Of a DNA stretch of 64,000 nt, positions 37,835-48,992 are shown piece after piece. Source of the stretch: Erwinia phyllosphaerae (GTDB lineage: Bacteria; Pseudomonadota; Gammaproteobacteria; Enterobacterales; Enterobacteriaceae); contig NZ_JAHSPF010000008.1 in assembly GCF_019132875.1 (NCBI RefSeq), forward strand, positions 124,001 to 188,000, given 5' to 3'. A model generated the notes under the pieces. It saw only the letters and a list, made by a program, of their open reading frames with translations. It was not told the origin of the DNA and did no database searches. Made by a program: the position numbers and the translations under genes. How positions within the stretch are numbered: position 1 is the first letter of the stretch; each line of letters starts with the position of its first letter.

Positions 37835-39961
37835 ATGAATCCAATTCCCATTCCTGCACACTACAACGATCGGCGGCGACAGTTTATTGACCGGCTGACA
37901 CGACGCGTCGTTATGGCGTGCGGCCTGGCTATTTTGTTAGTGATGCTGCTGCTGTTTATCTGGCTGATCTGGGTCGTTGTCCCGCTCTTTTCTTCGCCAT
38001 CCATCGGCAGCGGCACCCGCATCGTTTTAAATCAGAACCAGCCGGCCGTCGTGATGGGCATGGATGCAAAACAGCAATGGGGCTGGCGAATTGATAACCA
38101 GGGGCTGGCTGCCTTTATACCGCTGAACGGCAAGGCGTCAACGGAAGGATTACAGGTGGCGCAGGGGACGTTCAGCGTCGCTACCTCACCGGATAATAAC
38201 AGCGTGCTGCTGAAAAGCGCGGCGGGCCTGACGCTGGTGCAGCCGGACTTTAGCCGAACCTTGCCACACTGGACATTGCCGCTGGGCGACACGCCGCTGG
38301 CTGACGATCCTGACGCCAGAGTAATCAGTCTGGCACAGCCGACGGAAAGCCGCTGGCTGGCAGCCGAAGCCAGCCCGACACGCGTCACGCTATTTCGTCT
38401 GCAACCCTCCCGGGCACCGGTCAGCTTTAGTCTGGAGGTGGCGAACGTTAATCAGCTGCTGATTTCGCCCGATGGCAAGCTGCTGTACGGCCTTGCAAAG
38501 AATATTCTTCGCGTCTGGCGTATCACCGACAGCGGGTTGACGCTGCGTGAATCCCATACTTTCTTACAGCAGCCGGAGCGCATCGCGCAGCTTAATGGCG
38601 GTAGTACGCTACTGGTGGCCAGCCACGACGGCATCGCGCAGTGGTTCGATATTGCCAGCTCGACCGGTCCGCATCTGAATTTTATTCGCCATTTCGATCG
38701 TGCCCGCAACGAGCTTCTGCTGCTAAGCGAAGCGCACCGTCGCGTGTTTGCCACGTTAAGCGCCAACGGCGATTTGCAGCTGTTCGCCAGCAAGCAGAAA
38801 GGCGTGGTGCTGCACCGCCAGCTTGAGCCTGGCGTGCTGAATGCGGCTTTTGCACCGGGCGGCGATGGCTTGCTGGTGGAGCGGCAGGGCGGCTGGCAAC
38901 ACTACCGGCTCACCAATCCATGGCCTGACATCAGCTGGCAAAGCCTCTGGCAGAAAGTCTGGTATGAACACTACCCGAAAGCGGATTACGTCTGGCAGTC
39001 CACCTCGGCCAACGACGACTACCAGGGGAAATTTAGCCTGGTGCCGATGGTGGTCGGTACGCTGAAGGCGGCCGGGCTGGCAATGCTGTTTGCTACGCCG
39101 CTGGCGCTGGCTGCCGCGATGTATACGGCGTGGTTTATGGCACCGGGGCTGCGGCGCTGGGTCAAACCGGCTATAGAGATGATGGGCGCGCTGCCCAGCG
39201 TGGTGATTGGGCTGATTGCCGGACTATGGCTGGCACCACAGCTGGCAGAGAGGCTGGTTGGGGTTGTGCTCTGGCCGCTGGCGCTGGCGGCCACGCTGCT
39301 GCTGTGCAGCTGGAGTTCGCAAAGGCTACCGGAAAAATGGCGCAAACGGCTGTGCGATGAAGGCCGCGAAATCTGGATATTGTTACCGGTACTGCTGCTG
39401 GTTACGCTGTGCTGTGTCTGGCTATTGCCCATGCTGGAAAACCGCGTTTTCGGCGTTAGCCTGCTGGAAAACCTGTGCGGTGGCTACCAGCAGCGTAACC
39501 TGCTGATAGCAAGCGTAGCGATGGGCTTTGCGCTGGTGCCGCTGATTTTTACCCTTGCGGAAGATGCCATTTTCAGCGTTCCGCCTTCGCTGGGGCAAGG
39601 ATCGCTGGCCCTGGGCGCCACGCAGTGGCAGACCTTAATTCGCGTGGTGTTGCCGGGAGCCTCCGCCGGGATCTTTGCCGCGCTGATGATCGGATTTGGC
39701 CGGGCGATAGGAGAAACCATGATAGTGCTGATGGCCACAAGCAATACGCCGGTTACGGAAGGCGGCCTGCTACAGGGGATCCGTACGCTCTCCGCCAACG
39801 TGGCGATTGAAATGCCGGAAGCCGCAGCAGGCAGCGGGCACTATCGCGTGCTGTTCCTTAGCGCGCTGGTGCTGCTGGTGTTTACGCTGGTGGTCAACAC
39901 GCTGGCCGAGCTGGTACGTCAACGGCTGCGTCAACGCTTTAGCCAACAGGAAATGCAGTAA
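37835..39961 (+). CDS. Phosphate ABC transporter permease, large PstC type
   Basis: 708 residues. One membrane helix at about 25-55, a periplasmic beta-propeller-like domain to about residue 410, then the PstC permease core with the coupling-loop sequence LALGATQWQTLIRVVLPGAS and GRAIGETM. This long form, with a large insert after the first helix, is common in vibrios and pseudomonads. It should form the inner-membrane phosphate channel with the next gene. Its stop overlaps the next start by one base. No pstS or phoU is present here. Confidence 0.88.
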   Translation: MNPIPIPAHYNDRRRQFIDRLTRRVVMACGLAILLVMLLLFIWLIWVVVPLFSSPSIGSGTRIVLNQNQPAVVMGMDAKQQWGWRIDNQGLAAFIPLNGKASTEGLQVAQGTFSVATSPDNNSVLLKSAAGLTLVQPDFSRTLPHWTLPLGDTPLADDPDARVISLAQPTESRWLAAEASPTRVTLFRLQPSRAPVSFSLEVANVNQLLISPDGKLLYGLAKNILRVWRITDSGLTLRESHTFLQQPERIAQLNGGSTLLVASHDGIAQWFDIASSTGPHLNFIRHFDRARNELLLLSEAHRRVFATLSANGDLQLFASKQKGVVLHRQLEPGVLNAAFAPGGDGLLVERQGGWQHYRLTNPWPDISWQSLWQKVWYEHYPKADYVWQSTSANDDYQGKFSLVPMVVGTLKAAGLAMLFATPLALAAAMYTAWFMAPGLRRWVKPAIEMMGALPSVVIGLIAGLWLAPQLAERLVGVVLWPLALAATLLLCSWSSQRLPEKWRKRLCDEGREIWILLPVLLLVTLCCVWLLPMLENRVFGVSLLENLCGGYQQRNLLIASVAMGFALVPLIFTLAEDAIFSVPPSLGQGSLALGATQWQTLIRVVLPGASAGIFAALMIGFGRAIGETMIVLMATSNTPVTEGGLLQGIRTLSANVAIEMPEAAAGSGHYRVLFLSALVLLVFTLVVNTLAELVRQRLRQRFSQQEMQ

Positions 39962-41598
39962 TGAACGCAGCCCGTAACCATCGCTGGCGATGGCTAACCG
40001 CAGGGGCCGTGGCGCTGAGCCTGCTGGCCTTTTTACTGTTAATTACGCTGCTCGCCTGGCAGGGGATGCGCTATTTCTGGCCGCAGCCGGTAACGCTGTT
40101 TAAGGTAAGCGGGGCGCAGCAGCTGGTGCTGGGCGAGGTCACCAGTTCGCAGCTCCTTTCCCGCCAGCGTTTGCAGGCCAGCGGTGCGGCACTGCCCGAC
40201 AACCTACCGGCACAGGTAACGCGCTACCTGGTCAAAACCGGCAACCGGGATTTTAGCGACGCCGATTTTCACTATCTGTTGAGCAGCGAAATTGTTTCCT
40301 CAACGCGGCCAACCGGCATTATTGCGCTACAGCGCCGCGTGGGCGGTATCGCTTACGGTTGGTTCGATGGCCTGCGCGAAAACGGTCAGCCGCTGATAGC
40401 GACTAATATGATGCGGGAACTCCAGCAACGCATCAAAGCCACGCGCGAACGCCAGCGGCAGGCCGAGAAGATCCGGCGCGTGGCGATGGCGCAGCTCAAT
40501 GACGAGATGGAACAGCTGGATCGCAGGCGACAGCGTTTACAACACGAGCAGCAGTACGCGGCTCAGGCGCAAAGCATCTATCAGGCAGACCGTGCGGAAC
40601 TGCAGCGACAGTTTCGCCAGCAGGCGCAGGCGCTTGGCGAGCTAACGCGCGAAAATGAGAATACCTCGCTGGTTTTACGCGACGTGACCGGCCAGCAGCA
40701 TCTGATTCCGCTTAGCCGCATTGTGGCGGCCTGGTATCCTAACGCCATGAGCTATGGTGAAAAATGGCGTCATTTCGGTCATCAGCTGTGGCATTTTGTC
40801 AGCGGCTTTTCCGGCGGTAGCCTGGGCGAAGACGGCGTATTTCCCGCCATTTTCGGCACGGTGCTAATGGTTCTGTTAATGTCTGTGGTGGTTATGCCGC
40901 TTGGCGTGGTGGCGGCTATCTGGCTGCATGAGTATGCGGGAAACAGCCTGCTGACGCGCCTGGTGCGCATCGCGGTCGTTAACCTTGCCGGCGTCCCCTC
41001 CATCGTTTATGGGGTCTTTGGCCTGGGGTTCTTTGTCTGGCTGGTGGGCGGTAGCCTGGATAAGATCTTCTTTGCGCAATCGCTGCCCGATCCCACTTTC
41101 GGCACGCCAGGCCTGCTTTGGGCCTCTTTGACGCTGGCATTGCTCACGCTGCCGGTGGTGATTGTCGCTACGGAAGAGGGCCTGTCCCGCATTCCACAAT
41201 CGTTGCGTCAGGGCAGCATGGCGCTGGGCGCGACCCAGGCGGAAACGCTGTGGCACGTGGTGTTACCGCTTTCGATTCCGGCTATGCTGACCGGCCTGAT
41301 CCTTGCCGTTGCCCGTGCGGCGGGCGAAACCGCGCCGCTGATGCTGGTTGGCGTAGTAAAAATGGTGCCGGAACTGCCTGTCGATACGATATTCCCTTAT
41401 CTGCATCTCGATCGTAAATTTATGCATCTTGGCTTCCAGATTTACGATTTGGCCTTTCAGAACCCCAACTCCCAGGCAGACCGACCGTTGGTTTTTGCCA
41501 CGGCGCTGCTGCTGGTGCTGATTATTCTGGCGTTAAACCTGCTGGCGATGGTGCTACGCCATCGGCTGCGGGAACGTTATCGCGCGCTGATAAATTAA
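39961..41598 (+). CDS. Phosphate ABC transporter permease, large PstA type
   Basis: 545 residues. One N-terminal membrane helix, a periplasmic region with a coiled coil at about residues 140-225 ([26 protein letters not shown]), then the permease core. The EAA-like coupling loop reads [19 protein letters not shown], followed by [11 protein letters not shown]. The usual PstA is about 290 residues; the extra 250 are the periplasmic domain. It overlaps the genes on both sides by one base, indicating tightly coupled production. Confidence 0.88.
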   Translation: MNAARNHRWRWLTAGAVALSLLAFLLLITLLAWQGMRYFWPQPVTLFKVSGAQQLVLGEVTSSQLLSRQRLQASGAALPDNLPAQVTRYLVKTGNRDFSDADFHYLLSSEIVSSTRPTGIIALQRRVGGIAYGWFDGLRENGQPLIATNMMRELQQRIKATRERQRQAEKIRRVAMAQLNDEMEQLDRRRQRLQHEQQYAAQAQSIYQADRAELQRQFRQQAQALGELTRENENTSLVLRDVTGQQHLIPLSRIVAAWYPNAMSYGEKWRHFGHQLWHFVSGFSGGSLGEDGVFPAIFGTVLMVLLMSVVVMPLGVVAAIWLHEYAGNSLLTRLVRIAVVNLAGVPSIVYGVFGLGFFVWLVGGSLDKIFFAQSLPDPTFGTPGLLWASLTLALLTLPVVIVATEEGLSRIPQSLRQGSMALGATQAETLWHVVLPLSIPAMLTGLILAVARAAGETAPLMLVGVVKMVPELPVDTIFPYLHLDRKFMHLGFQIYDLAFQNPNSQADRPLVFATALLLVLIILALNLLAMVLRHRLRERYRALIN

Positions 41599-42380
41599 TG
41601 GAGAAAAGCGTAATGCCGAACAAGCTGGAAACCGCGCTTGAGGTAGATGACCTGTCATTATGGTATGGCGAAAAGCAGGCGCTGAATGCTATCCAGCTGC
41701 GCGTGCCGAAAAACCGTATTACCGCGCTGATTGGGCCATCCGGCTGTGGAAAATCGACGCTGCTGCGCTGTTTTAACCGGATGAACGATCCTATTGCAGG
41801 CTGCCGCATCGCGGGCGATATTCGCCTGCATCAGCAGTCAATCCTGAGCGGTAAGGAAGATCTGGCGGCGCTGCGCAGGCGCATCGGCATGGTGTTTCAG
41901 CGTCCTAACCCTTTTCCCAAGACTATCTATGAGAACGTAGTGTACGGCCTGCGTTTACAGGGCGTTCGCGACAGGCGAGTGCTGGATGAGGCGGTAGAAA
42001 GCGCACTGCGGGCGGCGGCGCTCTGGCCGGAGGTAAAAAACAATCTCTGGCAGAACGCCTTAACGCTCTCCAGCGGCCAGCAGCAGCGGCTGGTGATTGC
42101 CAGAGCGATAGCCATCGAACCGGAGATCTTACTGTTGGACGAGCCTACTTCGGCGCTCGACCCCATCGGTACGCTGGTGATTGAAGAGCTGATGAGCACC
42201 CTTAAGCAACACTTCACGCTGGTGCTGGTCACGCACAATATGCAGCAGGCCGCGCGCGTCTCAGATTTTACCGCGTTTATGCATCAGGGCAGCGTGGTGG
42301 AATTTGATGAAACAGACAGGATTTTTACCGCGCCGCGCCAGCGCCGTACCGAAGATTATATTACCGGGCGCTATGGTTAA
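41598..42380 (+). CDS. pstB: Phosphate ABC transporter ATP-binding protein PstB
   Basis: 260 residues. Walker [11 protein letters not shown]-loop region [17 protein letters not shown], signature LSSGQQQRL, Walker [14 protein letters not shown] and the switch histidine in [13 protein letters not shown] are intact. LRCFNRMND is characteristic of PstB. The first ATG overlaps the upstream stop; an internal ATG 12 codons... is less likely. It drives the two large permeases above. The substrate is taken as phosphate from family and PhoB context. Confidence 0.93.
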   Translation: MEKSVMPNKLETALEVDDLSLWYGEKQALNAIQLRVPKNRITALIGPSGCGKSTLLRCFNRMNDPIAGCRIAGDIRLHQQSILSGKEDLAALRRRIGMVFQRPNPFPKTIYENVVYGLRLQGVRDRRVLDEAVESALRAAALWPEVKNNLWQNALTLSSGQQQRLVIARAIAIEPEILLLDEPTSALDPIGTLVIEELMSTLKQHFTLVLVTHNMQQAARVSDFTAFMHQGSVVEFDETDRIFTAPRQRRTEDYITGRYG

Positions 42381-42452
42381 TGCTTTTGCATGCCTCAACA
42401 CGACGGGAAAAATTTGCAGGCGAGAGAAGAAAGCAGGGCGCTTATAAAAAAT

Positions 42453-42478
42453 AAAACCGCTAATCAAAGCGGTTTTAT
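42453..42478. terminator. Bidirectional terminator between pstB and purN
   Basis: AAAACCGCT/AGCGGTTTT stem with a 6-base loop. The + side has TTTTATT; the - side is followed by TTTTATTTTTT. It ends both convergent operons. Confidence 0.8.
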
Positions 42479-42493
42479 TATGAGAATCCGGGT

Positions 42494-43132
42494 TCAGTTC
42501 CCGGCGTAGCCTTCCGGCGGTAGCGGCTGATTATCCAGCCAGGCCGCGCCATCCTGCATTTTCACTCGGCCATCCACAAACCAGCTGACGACCAGCGGAT
42601 AGATAGCGTGCTCCTGATGCTGCACGCGCGCCGTTACGTCCTCTTCCGTATCACCCGCAAAAACCGGAACTTTGGCCTGCAAAATCACCGGGCCGCCGTC
42701 CAGCTCTTCGGTAACGAAATGCACCGACGTACCGTGTTCTTCGTCGCCGTTTTCAATCGCCTGGCGATGCGTATGCAGCCCTGGATATTTGGGCAACAGG
42801 GAAGGGTGAATATTCAGCATGCGGCCCGCATAGCGGGCCACAAAAGCGGCGCTGAGAATGCGCATATAGCCAGCCAGAATCACCAGGTCAGGCGCATAGG
42901 CGTCAATTTCCAGCATCAGCTGGCGATCGAAAGATTCCCTGTCGGCAAACTGGTCGGCGGTCAGCACATGGGCAGGCACGCCTGCATCACGCGCGCGCGT
43001 CAGTCCATAAGCTTCGGCTTTATTGCTGAATACGGCAGCGACGCTGCCGTGGATTCGTCCTTGCTGGCAGGCGTCCAGAATAGCCTGGAGGTTGCTTCCC
43101 TGTCCGGATACCAGCACGACGAGCCGCTTCAT
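42494..43132 (-). CDS. purN: Phosphoribosylglycinamide formyltransferase 1
   Basis: 212 residues. The enzyme transfers a formyl group from 10-formyl-THF to GAR in purine synthesis. [13 protein letters not shown] at the N-terminus binds phosphate, and the catalytic segment reads [35 protein letters not shown], holding the key Asn, His and Asp residues. It overlaps purM by 4 bases (ATGA), as in other enterics. Confidence 0.97.
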   Translation of the reverse strand: MKRLVVLVSGQGSNLQAILDACQQGRIHGSVAAVFSNKAEAYGLTRARDAGVPAHVLTADQFADRESFDRQLMLEIDAYAPDLVILAGYMRILSAAFVARYAGRMLNIHPSLLPKYPGLHTHRQAIENGDEEHGTSVHFVTEELDGGPVILQAKVPVFAGDTEEDVTARVQHQEHAIYPLVVSWFVDGRVKMQDGAAWLDNQPLPPEGYAGN

Positions 43133-44169
43133 GCGTTAATCACCACGCGCTCGTCGGAATCGGAAGCCTTGATTACGCCAATTTTCCAGGCTTTTTCGCC
43201 CGCGGCGGTCATCAGCTCTACGGCTTTATCCGCTTCGCTGGCGTCCAGCGCAATCACCATACCGACGCCGCAGTTAAAGGTACGGTACATTTCAAAGCGG
43301 CTGACGTTGCCCGCTTCCTGCATCCAGCCAAATACTTCCGGCCACTGCCAGCTTGATTCGGACAGAACGGCCTGGGTATTGTCCGGCAGCACGCGCGGAA
43401 TGTTTTCCCAGAAGCCACCGCCGGTCAGGTGAGCGATAGCGTGTACGTCAACCTGCTCAATCAGGCTCAGGATATTTTTCACGTAGATGCGGGTTGGCGC
43501 CAGCAGATGATCGGCCAGAGATTTGCCCGCAAGCATAGTGGTTTCAGGATTCGTGTTGCTGAATTCCAGAATCTTACGCACCAGCGAGTAGCCGTTAGAG
43601 TGCGGGCCGCTTGAACCCAGCGCAATCAGCACGTCGCCATCTTTGACTTTGCTGCCGTCAATGATTTCTGATTTTTCCACCACGCCGACGCAGAAACCCG
43701 CCACGTCGTAATCTTCGCCGTGATACATGCCCGGCATTTCGGCGGTTTCACCGCCAACCAGCGCACAGCCAGACTGTGAACAGCCTTCTGCGATACCGGT
43801 AATTACGCTGGCGGCCGTATCCACGTCCAGCTTGCCGGTCGCATAGTAGTCCAGGAAGAACAGCGGCTCGGCGCCCTGTACCACCAGATCGTTCACACAC
43901 ATGGCAACCAGATCGATGCCGATGGCATCATGGCGCTTCAGATCCATCGCCAGACGCAGCTTGGTGCCGACGCCGTCAGTGCCGGAAACCAGAATCGGTT
44001 CGCGGTATTTTTGCGGCAGTGCACAAAGGGCACCGAAACCGCCCAGTCCACCCATAACTTCCGGGCGGCGGGTCTTTTTCACTACGCCTTTAATGCGGTC
44101 GACTAAAGCATTGCCAGCATCGATATCTACGCCGGCGTCTTTATAGCTGAGAGAGGTTTTGTCGGTCAC
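43129..44169 (-). CDS. purM: Phosphoribosylformylglycinamidine cyclo-ligase
   Basis: 346 residues (345 in E. coli) starting at GTG, as in E. coli, with GGGGA upstream. It closes the imidazole ring of AIR using ATP. Recognisable parts are [44 protein letters not shown] and [14 protein letters not shown]. It is the first gene of purMN, behind a PurR box and divergent from upp. Confidence 0.97.
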   Translation of the reverse strand: MTDKTSLSYKDAGVDIDAGNALVDRIKGVVKKTRRPEVMGGLGGFGALCALPQKYREPILVSGTDGVGTKLRLAMDLKRHDAIGIDLVAMCVNDLVVQGAEPLFFLDYYATGKLDVDTAASVITGIAEGCSQSGCALVGGETAEMPGMYHGEDYDVAGFCVGVVEKSEIIDGSKVKDGDVLIALGSSGPHSNGYSLVRKILEFSNTNPETTMLAGKSLADHLLAPTRIYVKNILSLIEQVDVHAIAHLTGGGFWENIPRVLPDNTQAVLSESSWQWPEVFGWMQEAGNVSRFEMYRTFNCGVGMVIALDASEADKAVELMTAAGEKAWKIGVIKASDSDERVVINA

Positions 44170-44231
44170 TGCGAATCCCCACGCGGTTTGCGGTTGGTGG
44201 TTGGTATAAAGCGCGGCAATTCTACCAGCGC

Positions 44232-44247
44232 AGGCAAACGTTTGCGA
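44232..44247. promoter_or_regulatory. PurR operator of purMN
   Basis: AGGCAAACGTTTGCGA differs from the PurR consensus ACGCAAACGTTTGCGT only at the outer positions. It lies 62 bases upstream of purM, between divergent purM and upp, where PurR with hypoxanthine or guanine would repress. Confidence 0.9.
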
Positions 44248-44404
44248 GCACCATCTTAGCGGTGCATTGCGGATAGATGAATTTTAGCCAATTCTTATCA
44301 TTGCGTAATATCTTCCAGAAGTGGGATTAAGTGATAGGTACTGGCTGCCAAATGGCGCTATAATCCCGCGATTTTTTTTTGCTACAGATTCCGGGAGAAC
44401 AACA

Positions 44405-45031
44405 ATGAAGATCGTGGAAGTCAAACACCCGCTGGTCAAACACAAACTGGGCCTGATGCGTGAGCAGGACGTGAGCACCAAACGTTTTCGCGAGCTCGCT
44501 TCAGAAGTGGGAAGTCTGCTGACTTATGAAGCCACATCGGATTTAGAAACGGAAAAAGTCACCATCGAAGGCTGGAATGGCCCGGTGGAAATCGATCAGA
44601 TCAAAGGCAAAAAAATTACCGTGGTACCTATCCTGCGCGCCGGTCTTGGCATGATGGAAGGCGTGCTGGAACACGTCCCCAGCGCGCGCATCAGCGTGGT
44701 TGGCGTATACCGCGACGAAGAAACGCTGGAGCCGGTGCCTTATTTCCAGAAGCTGGTTTCCAATATTGAAGAGCGCATGGCGCTGGTCGTTGACCCGATG
44801 CTGGCTACCGGCGGCTCCATGATCGCCACTATCGACCTGCTGAAAAAAGCGGGCTGTACCAGCATTAAAGTGCTGGTGCTGGTGGCCGCGCCGGAAGGCA
44901 TTGCCGCGCTGGAAAAAGCGCATCCGGACGTGGAGCTGTACACCGCATCTGTCGATCAGGGACTGAATGATAAAGGCTATATCATTCCTGGCCTCGGCGA
45001 CGCGGGCGACAAGATTTTCGGAACCAAATAG
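44405..45031 (+). CDS. upp: Uracil phosphoribosyltransferase
   Basis: 208 residues, the E. coli length. It makes UMP from uracil and PRPP. The PRPP loop reads [14 protein letters not shown] and the uracil-binding C-terminus [18 protein letters not shown]. The frame is open 28 codons further upstream, but homology starts at [16 protein letters not shown] with GGGAG in front. It is followed, after a hairpin, by its permease gene uraA. A TATAAT at 44359-44364 may be the -10. Confidence 0.98.
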   Translation: MKIVEVKHPLVKHKLGLMREQDVSTKRFRELASEVGSLLTYEATSDLETEKVTIEGWNGPVEIDQIKGKKITVVPILRAGLGMMEGVLEHVPSARISVVGVYRDEETLEPVPYFQKLVSNIEERMALVVDPMLATGGSMIATIDLLKKAGCTSIKVLVLVAAPEGIAALEKAHPDVELYTASVDQGLNDKGYIIPGLGDAGDKIFGTK

Positions 45032-45040
45032 AGAGCAAAT

Positions 45041-45066
45041 AAGCCGACCAGAGAGTCGGTTTTTTA
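45041..45066 (+). terminator. Hairpin terminator/attenuator between upp and uraA
   Basis: AAGCCGAC/GTCGGTTT stem (one G-U pair), 6-base loop, T6. uraA is thought to be co-transcribed with upp in E. coli, so read-through is likely. Confidence 0.65.
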
Positions 45067-45092
45067 TTGTGTAAACCAGAGGGCAATTCACC

Positions 45093-46376
45093 ATGACGCG
45101 TCGCGCTATTGGCGTAAGCGAGCGGCCACCGCTGCTGCAAACCATTCCACTCAGCTTCCAGCATCTGTTCGCCATGTTTGGCGCGACGGTGCTGGTGCCC
45201 ATTTTGTTTCATATAAATCCGGCGACCGTGCTGCTGTTTAACGGCATCGGCACGCTGCTGTACCTTTTTATCTGCAAAGGAAAAATACCGGCCTATCTGG
45301 GTTCAAGCTTCGCTTTTATTTCGCCGGTCCTGCTGCTGCTGCCGCTGGGTTATGAAGTGGCGCTGGGCGGTTTTATCCTGTGTGGCGTGCTGTTTTGCGT
45401 GGTGGCGCTGATCGTTAAGAAAGCCGGAACGGGCTGGCTCGACGTAATGTTTCCACCAGCGGCGATGGGCGCGATCGTGGCGGTCATCGGGCTGGAACTG
45501 GCTGGGGTGGCGGCAAACATGGCTGGACTTCTGCCCGCCAACGGCGCGGCGGCCGATAGCAAAACCATCCTGATTTCGATGGTGACGCTGGCGGTAACGG
45601 TATTTGGCTCCGTGCTGTTTCGCGGCTTTCTGGCGATTATCCCCATTCTGGTCGGCGTGCTGGTCGGCTACGCGCTCTCTTATTTTATGGGCATCGTTAA
45701 CTGGTCGACGGTGGAAGCCGCGCCGTGGTTTGCCCTGCCAACTTTTTATACGCCGCGCTTTGAATGGGCAGCCATGCTGACCATTCTACCCGCCGCGCTG
45801 GTGGTGATTGCCGAACACGTTGGTCATCTGGTGGTGACGGCGAATATCGTTAAAAAAGATCTGCTGAAAGATCCGGGCCTGCATCGTTCTATGTTTGCCA
45901 ACGGTATCTCCACCGTCTTCTCGGGGCTGTTTGGCTCAACGCCAAATACTACCTATGGTGAAAATATCGGCGTAATGGCGATTACCCGTGTTTACAGCAC
46001 GTGGGTAATTGGCGGCGCGGCGATTCTGGCGATTTTACTCTCCTGCGTTGGCAAGCTGGCTGCCGCTATCCAGGCCGTTCCCGTGCCGGTGATGGGCGGC
46101 GTTTCGCTGCTGCTGTATGGCGTGATTGGCGCATCGGGGATACGCGTGCTGATTGAATCCAAAGTGGATTATAACAAGGCGCAAAACCTGATCCTGACCT
46201 CGGTGATCCTGATTATTGGCGTGAGCGGCGCGACGGTGCATATCGGTGCGGCAGAACTCAAAGGCATGGCGCTGGCTACCATCGTCGGCGTTGGCCTCAG
46301 CCTGATCTTTAAGCTGATCTCGGTGATCCGCCCCGAAGAGGTTGTGCTGGATCCGGAAGATCGCGATCCGCAGTGA
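45093..46376 (+). CDS. uraA: Uracil:proton symporter UraA
   Basis: A 427-residue NCS2/NAT-family permease (429 in E. coli), with 14 hydrophobic segments. Known substrate-site segments are visible: the GSSFAFISP region, VVIAEHVGHLV with the essential glutamate, and GSTPNTTYGENIG with the second glutamate. It brings in uracil for Upp directly upstream. SD AGAGGG precedes the ATG. Confidence 0.97.
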   Translation: MTRRAIGVSERPPLLQTIPLSFQHLFAMFGATVLVPILFHINPATVLLFNGIGTLLYLFICKGKIPAYLGSSFAFISPVLLLLPLGYEVALGGFILCGVLFCVVALIVKKAGTGWLDVMFPPAAMGAIVAVIGLELAGVAANMAGLLPANGAAADSKTILISMVTLAVTVFGSVLFRGFLAIIPILVGVLVGYALSYFMGIVNWSTVEAAPWFALPTFYTPRFEWAAMLTILPAALVVIAEHVGHLVVTANIVKKDLLKDPGLHRSMFANGISTVFSGLFGSTPNTTYGENIGVMAITRVYSTWVIGGAAILAILLSCVGKLAAAIQAVPVPVMGGVSLLLYGVIGASGIRVLIESKVDYNKAQNLILTSVILIIGVSGATVHIGAAELKGMALATIVGVGLSLIFKLISVIRPEEVVLDPEDRDPQ

Positions 46377-46463
46377 GTTTCGGGCAGCCTTGCTGCCCGT
46401 TTCATAATCCCGTCAGAGTTGTGATAAACTGCCGCCGGATTTCGACCCATTATTGAGGTGCTT

Positions 46464-47165
46464 CTGAACACTCCGGCACAGCTGTCATTGCCACTCTATT
46501 TGCCAGACGATGAAACTTTCGCCAGCTTCTGGTCGGGAGAGAACCCGTCGCTGGTCGCCGCGCTACAGGGCGCGTTACGGCAGGAACACGGCAGCTATCT
46601 CTATTTCTGGTCGCGCGAAGGCGGCGGGCGCAGCCATCTGCTGCACGCGGCCTGTGCGGAGCTTTCCGCTCGTGGCGAAGCCGTAGGCTACGTGCCGCTG
46701 GACAAGCGGACATGGTTCGTGCCCGAAGTGCTGGACGGCATGGAGCAGCTGGCGCTGATCTGTATTGATAATATTGAGTGCGTTGCCGGAGACGAGCCGT
46801 GGGAAATGGCGATCTTCGATCTCTATAACCGCATTCTGGAAACGGGCCGCACCAAGCTGCTGATTACGGGCGATCGTCCACCGCGCCAGCTAAACCTGAA
46901 GCTGCCGGATCTGGCTTCTCGCCTTGACTGGGGCCAGATCTACCGTTTGCAGCCGCTGTCGGACGAAGACAAGCTGCAGGCGCTACAGCTGCGTTCGCGC
47001 CTGCGGGGCTTTGAGCTGCCGGAAGACGTAGGCCGCTTTCTGCTGAAAAGGCTGGATCGTGAGATGCGCACGCTGTTTATCACGCTGGACAAGCTGGATC
47101 GCGCGTCAATCAGCGCCCAGCGCAAGCTGACCATTCCCTTCGTAAAAGAGACGCTGGATCTTTAA
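46464..47165 (+). CDS. hda: DnaA inactivator Hda, CTG start
   Basis: A 233-residue AAA+ protein that, with the DNA clamp, stimulates DnaA-ATP hydrolysis after initiation. Visible: the clamp-binding QLSLPLYLP, the P-loop-like [11 protein letters not shown], and the C-terminal arginine-finger region [10 protein letters not shown]. The frame also has a GTG two codons upstream (46458), but GAGG at 46455-46458 would then overlap it; 46464 CTG has normal SD spacing, gives exactly the E. coli length and [10 protein letters not shown] start, and a CTG start is reported for E. coli hda. Confidence 0.93.
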   Translation: MNTPAQLSLPLYLPDDETFASFWSGENPSLVAALQGALRQEHGSYLYFWSREGGGRSHLLHAACAELSARGEAVGYVPLDKRTWFVPEVLDGMEQLALICIDNIECVAGDEPWEMAIFDLYNRILETGRTKLLITGDRPPRQLNLKLPDLASRLDWGQIYRLQPLSDEDKLQALQLRSRLRGFELPEDVGRFLLKRLDREMRTLFITLDKLDRASISAQRKLTIPFVKETLDL

Positions 47166-47515
47166 AGGATCTCCAGCACCTGCTCCGGTGGTCGGCCCAG
47201 GCGTGCCTTACCGTTAGCGACCACAATTGGCCGCTCGATCAGGGCTGGATTGTCCGCCATCGCTGCCAGCAGCTGCTCTTCGCTAAGCGTTTTATCACCA
47301 AGATTTTGCGCTTTGTAATGCTCTTCTTTGGTTCGCATCAGCTCACGGGCGGAATGAAATCCTGCCTGCCGCAGCAGGTTTTTCAGCGTGGTGATATCCG
47401 GCGGATTTTGCAAATAAAGCACTACTTCCGGTTCGATCCCTTTACTGTGTAATAAGGCCAGCGTCTCGCGGCTCTTTGAGCAGCGTGGGTTGTGATAGAT
47501 CTGTACGGTTGCCAT
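47162..47515 (-). CDS. yfgD: YfgD, ArsC-family reductase
   Basis: 117 residues with the ArsC active-site pattern [11 protein letters not shown] near the N-terminus, the YLQNPPD segment and [17 protein letters not shown] at the C-terminus. The family includes glutaredoxin-dependent arsenate reductases; with no ars operon nearby, the true role is unclear. It converges with hda (4-base overlap) and follows bepA after 7 bases, so it is probably co-transcribed with it. Confidence 0.94.
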   Translation of the reverse strand: MATVQIYHNPRCSKSRETLALLHSKGIEPEVVLYLQNPPDITTLKNLLRQAGFHSARELMRTKEEHYKAQNLGDKTLSEEQLLAAMADNPALIERPIVVANGKARLGRPPEQVLEIL

Positions 47516-47522
47516 TCATTCC

Positions 47523-48992
47523 CTATTTTTTCTGATACTGGCGGAAGCGCTGTTGTAGCGCGCGAAGCTGATCGATACGCGCATCATAGCGAGCCTGCTT
47601 CAGGCTGCCCAGCGTGACGGCGGCGCTGGCGTCGCTCAGGCTTCTGATGGCCTGGTCCAGCTGGCCATTCAGCGCCAGGCTTTCTGCCCGTGCGGCTTCT
47701 TCTTCATCGGTTAGCCCCTGGTCGGCAGAAGCCTGCGCCAGCAGATCCCAGCCGTTAGGGTCATCTTTATTTGCCCACGTGTAGCGATAAAGAATTTTGC
47801 TGGCGTTAGCTGGCTGTTTTGCTTCTACGTAAGCGTTGGCCAGATTAAGCTGGATCACCGGGCTGGCTTTGACTTTACTGTTCGCCAGCAAGGCTACGGC
47901 GCGCTGAGGTTGCTTCAGGCCAATATCAATATCGGTCATCAGATCCAGATACCAGACGTTATCGGGATGTGCGGCCAGCAGTGGGGCAATGATTTTGCGG
48001 GCGTTGTCATAGCTTTTTGCCTGTAAAAACTGCACGGCTTTACCATACTGCGCTGCCGTCTGCTCGCGAGTGTTGCCTTTACTTAACTTATCCAGCAGAT
48101 CGTCGTTAAGCTGATTCCTGCCGGTGGCGTACATGCCCAGCACGCGAACCTTTGCCATATAGAAATCCTGCGAAGATTGCACCACAACGGGCTTCATCTG
48201 GCTGGCGCGGTTGCGCGCATCCGACAGGCGGCTATCCGGCAGGGGATGCGTCAGTAATATCTCCGGCGGTTTTGACGAAAAGCGCGACTGGTCCGCCAGC
48301 TTTTGCAAAAAGTCGGGCATTGCCTGCGGGTCGAAACCGGCGCGCTGCAATACCTGAATCCCAATACGATCGGCTTCCTGTTCGTTCTGCTGGGTAAAGC
48401 TGATGATGCCCTGCTGCGCACCGGCCAGCGTGCCGCTTAATGCCGCCATCCCGGCCTGCGGATTAGCCATCGCCAGTAAAATGGAGCCTAAGGCGCCCAC
48501 CCAGGTCAGCGGCGCGTTACGCTGCTGATCTTCCATGGCGCGGGCCAGATGGCGTTGAGTCACGTGGGAAATTTCGTGCGCCATTACGGATGCCAGCTGG
48601 CTTTCGTTATCGGTATAGCGAAACAGAGCCGAATGCAGCACCACGTTGCCGCCAAAAAAGGCGAAGGCGTTCAGCTCATCATTGCTGACCAGAAAAAAGT
48701 GGAAAGGTGTTTTAACCGACCAGGCGTGGGCGACCAGCCGCTGTCCCAGCTGATTGATATAGTCATTCAGCAGCGGATCGTTGATCAGCGGCGCGCTTGC
48801 CCGCAGCTGGCGGACGTAAAAATCGCCCATCGCCAGCTCCTGATTAACAGAGAGCGTACTGCCTGCCGTCGTGCCGATATCCGGCAGGTTATCGCTCACG
48901 TCAGCCTTTGCTGGCGACAGGGCAAGCGCAGGAAGCAGAATAAGCGAAGCCAAAGCACAGTATTTCCATCGGTTAATCATGCAAAATCCCAT
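47523..48992 (-). CDS. bepA: Periplasmic chaperone/metalloprotease BepA
   Basis: 489 residues (487 in E. coli). A signal peptide ends near SPAKA, the M48 zinc motif HEISH lies at about 139-143 with the later ligand in NEQEADRIG, and TPR repeats fill the C-terminal half. BepA helps LptD assembly and degrades stalled outer-membrane proteins. Two starts are possible: 48992 (GAGGA about 10 bases upstream) and 48980 (GGGA 6 bases upstream); either leaves the signal peptide intact. Confidence 0.95.
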   Translation of the reverse strand: MGFCMINRWKYCALASLILLPALALSPAKADVSDNLPDIGTTAGSTLSVNQELAMGDFYVRQLRASAPLINDPLLNDYINQLGQRLVAHAWSVKTPFHFFLVSNDELNAFAFFGGNVVLHSALFRYTDNESQLASVMAHEISHVTQRHLARAMEDQQRNAPLTWVGALGSILLAMANPQAGMAALSGTLAGAQQGIISFTQQNEQEADRIGIQVLQRAGFDPQAMPDFLQKLADQSRFSSKPPEILLTHPLPDSRLSDARNRASQMKPVVVQSSQDFYMAKVRVLGMYATGRNQLNDDLLDKLSKGNTREQTAAQYGKAVQFLQAKSYDNARKIIAPLLAAHPDNVWYLDLMTDIDIGLKQPQRAVALLANSKVKASPVIQLNLANAYVEAKQPANASKILYRYTWANKDDPNGWDLLAQASADQGLTDEEEAARAESLALNGQLDQAIRSLSDASAAVTLGSLKQARYDARIDQLRALQQRFRQYQKK

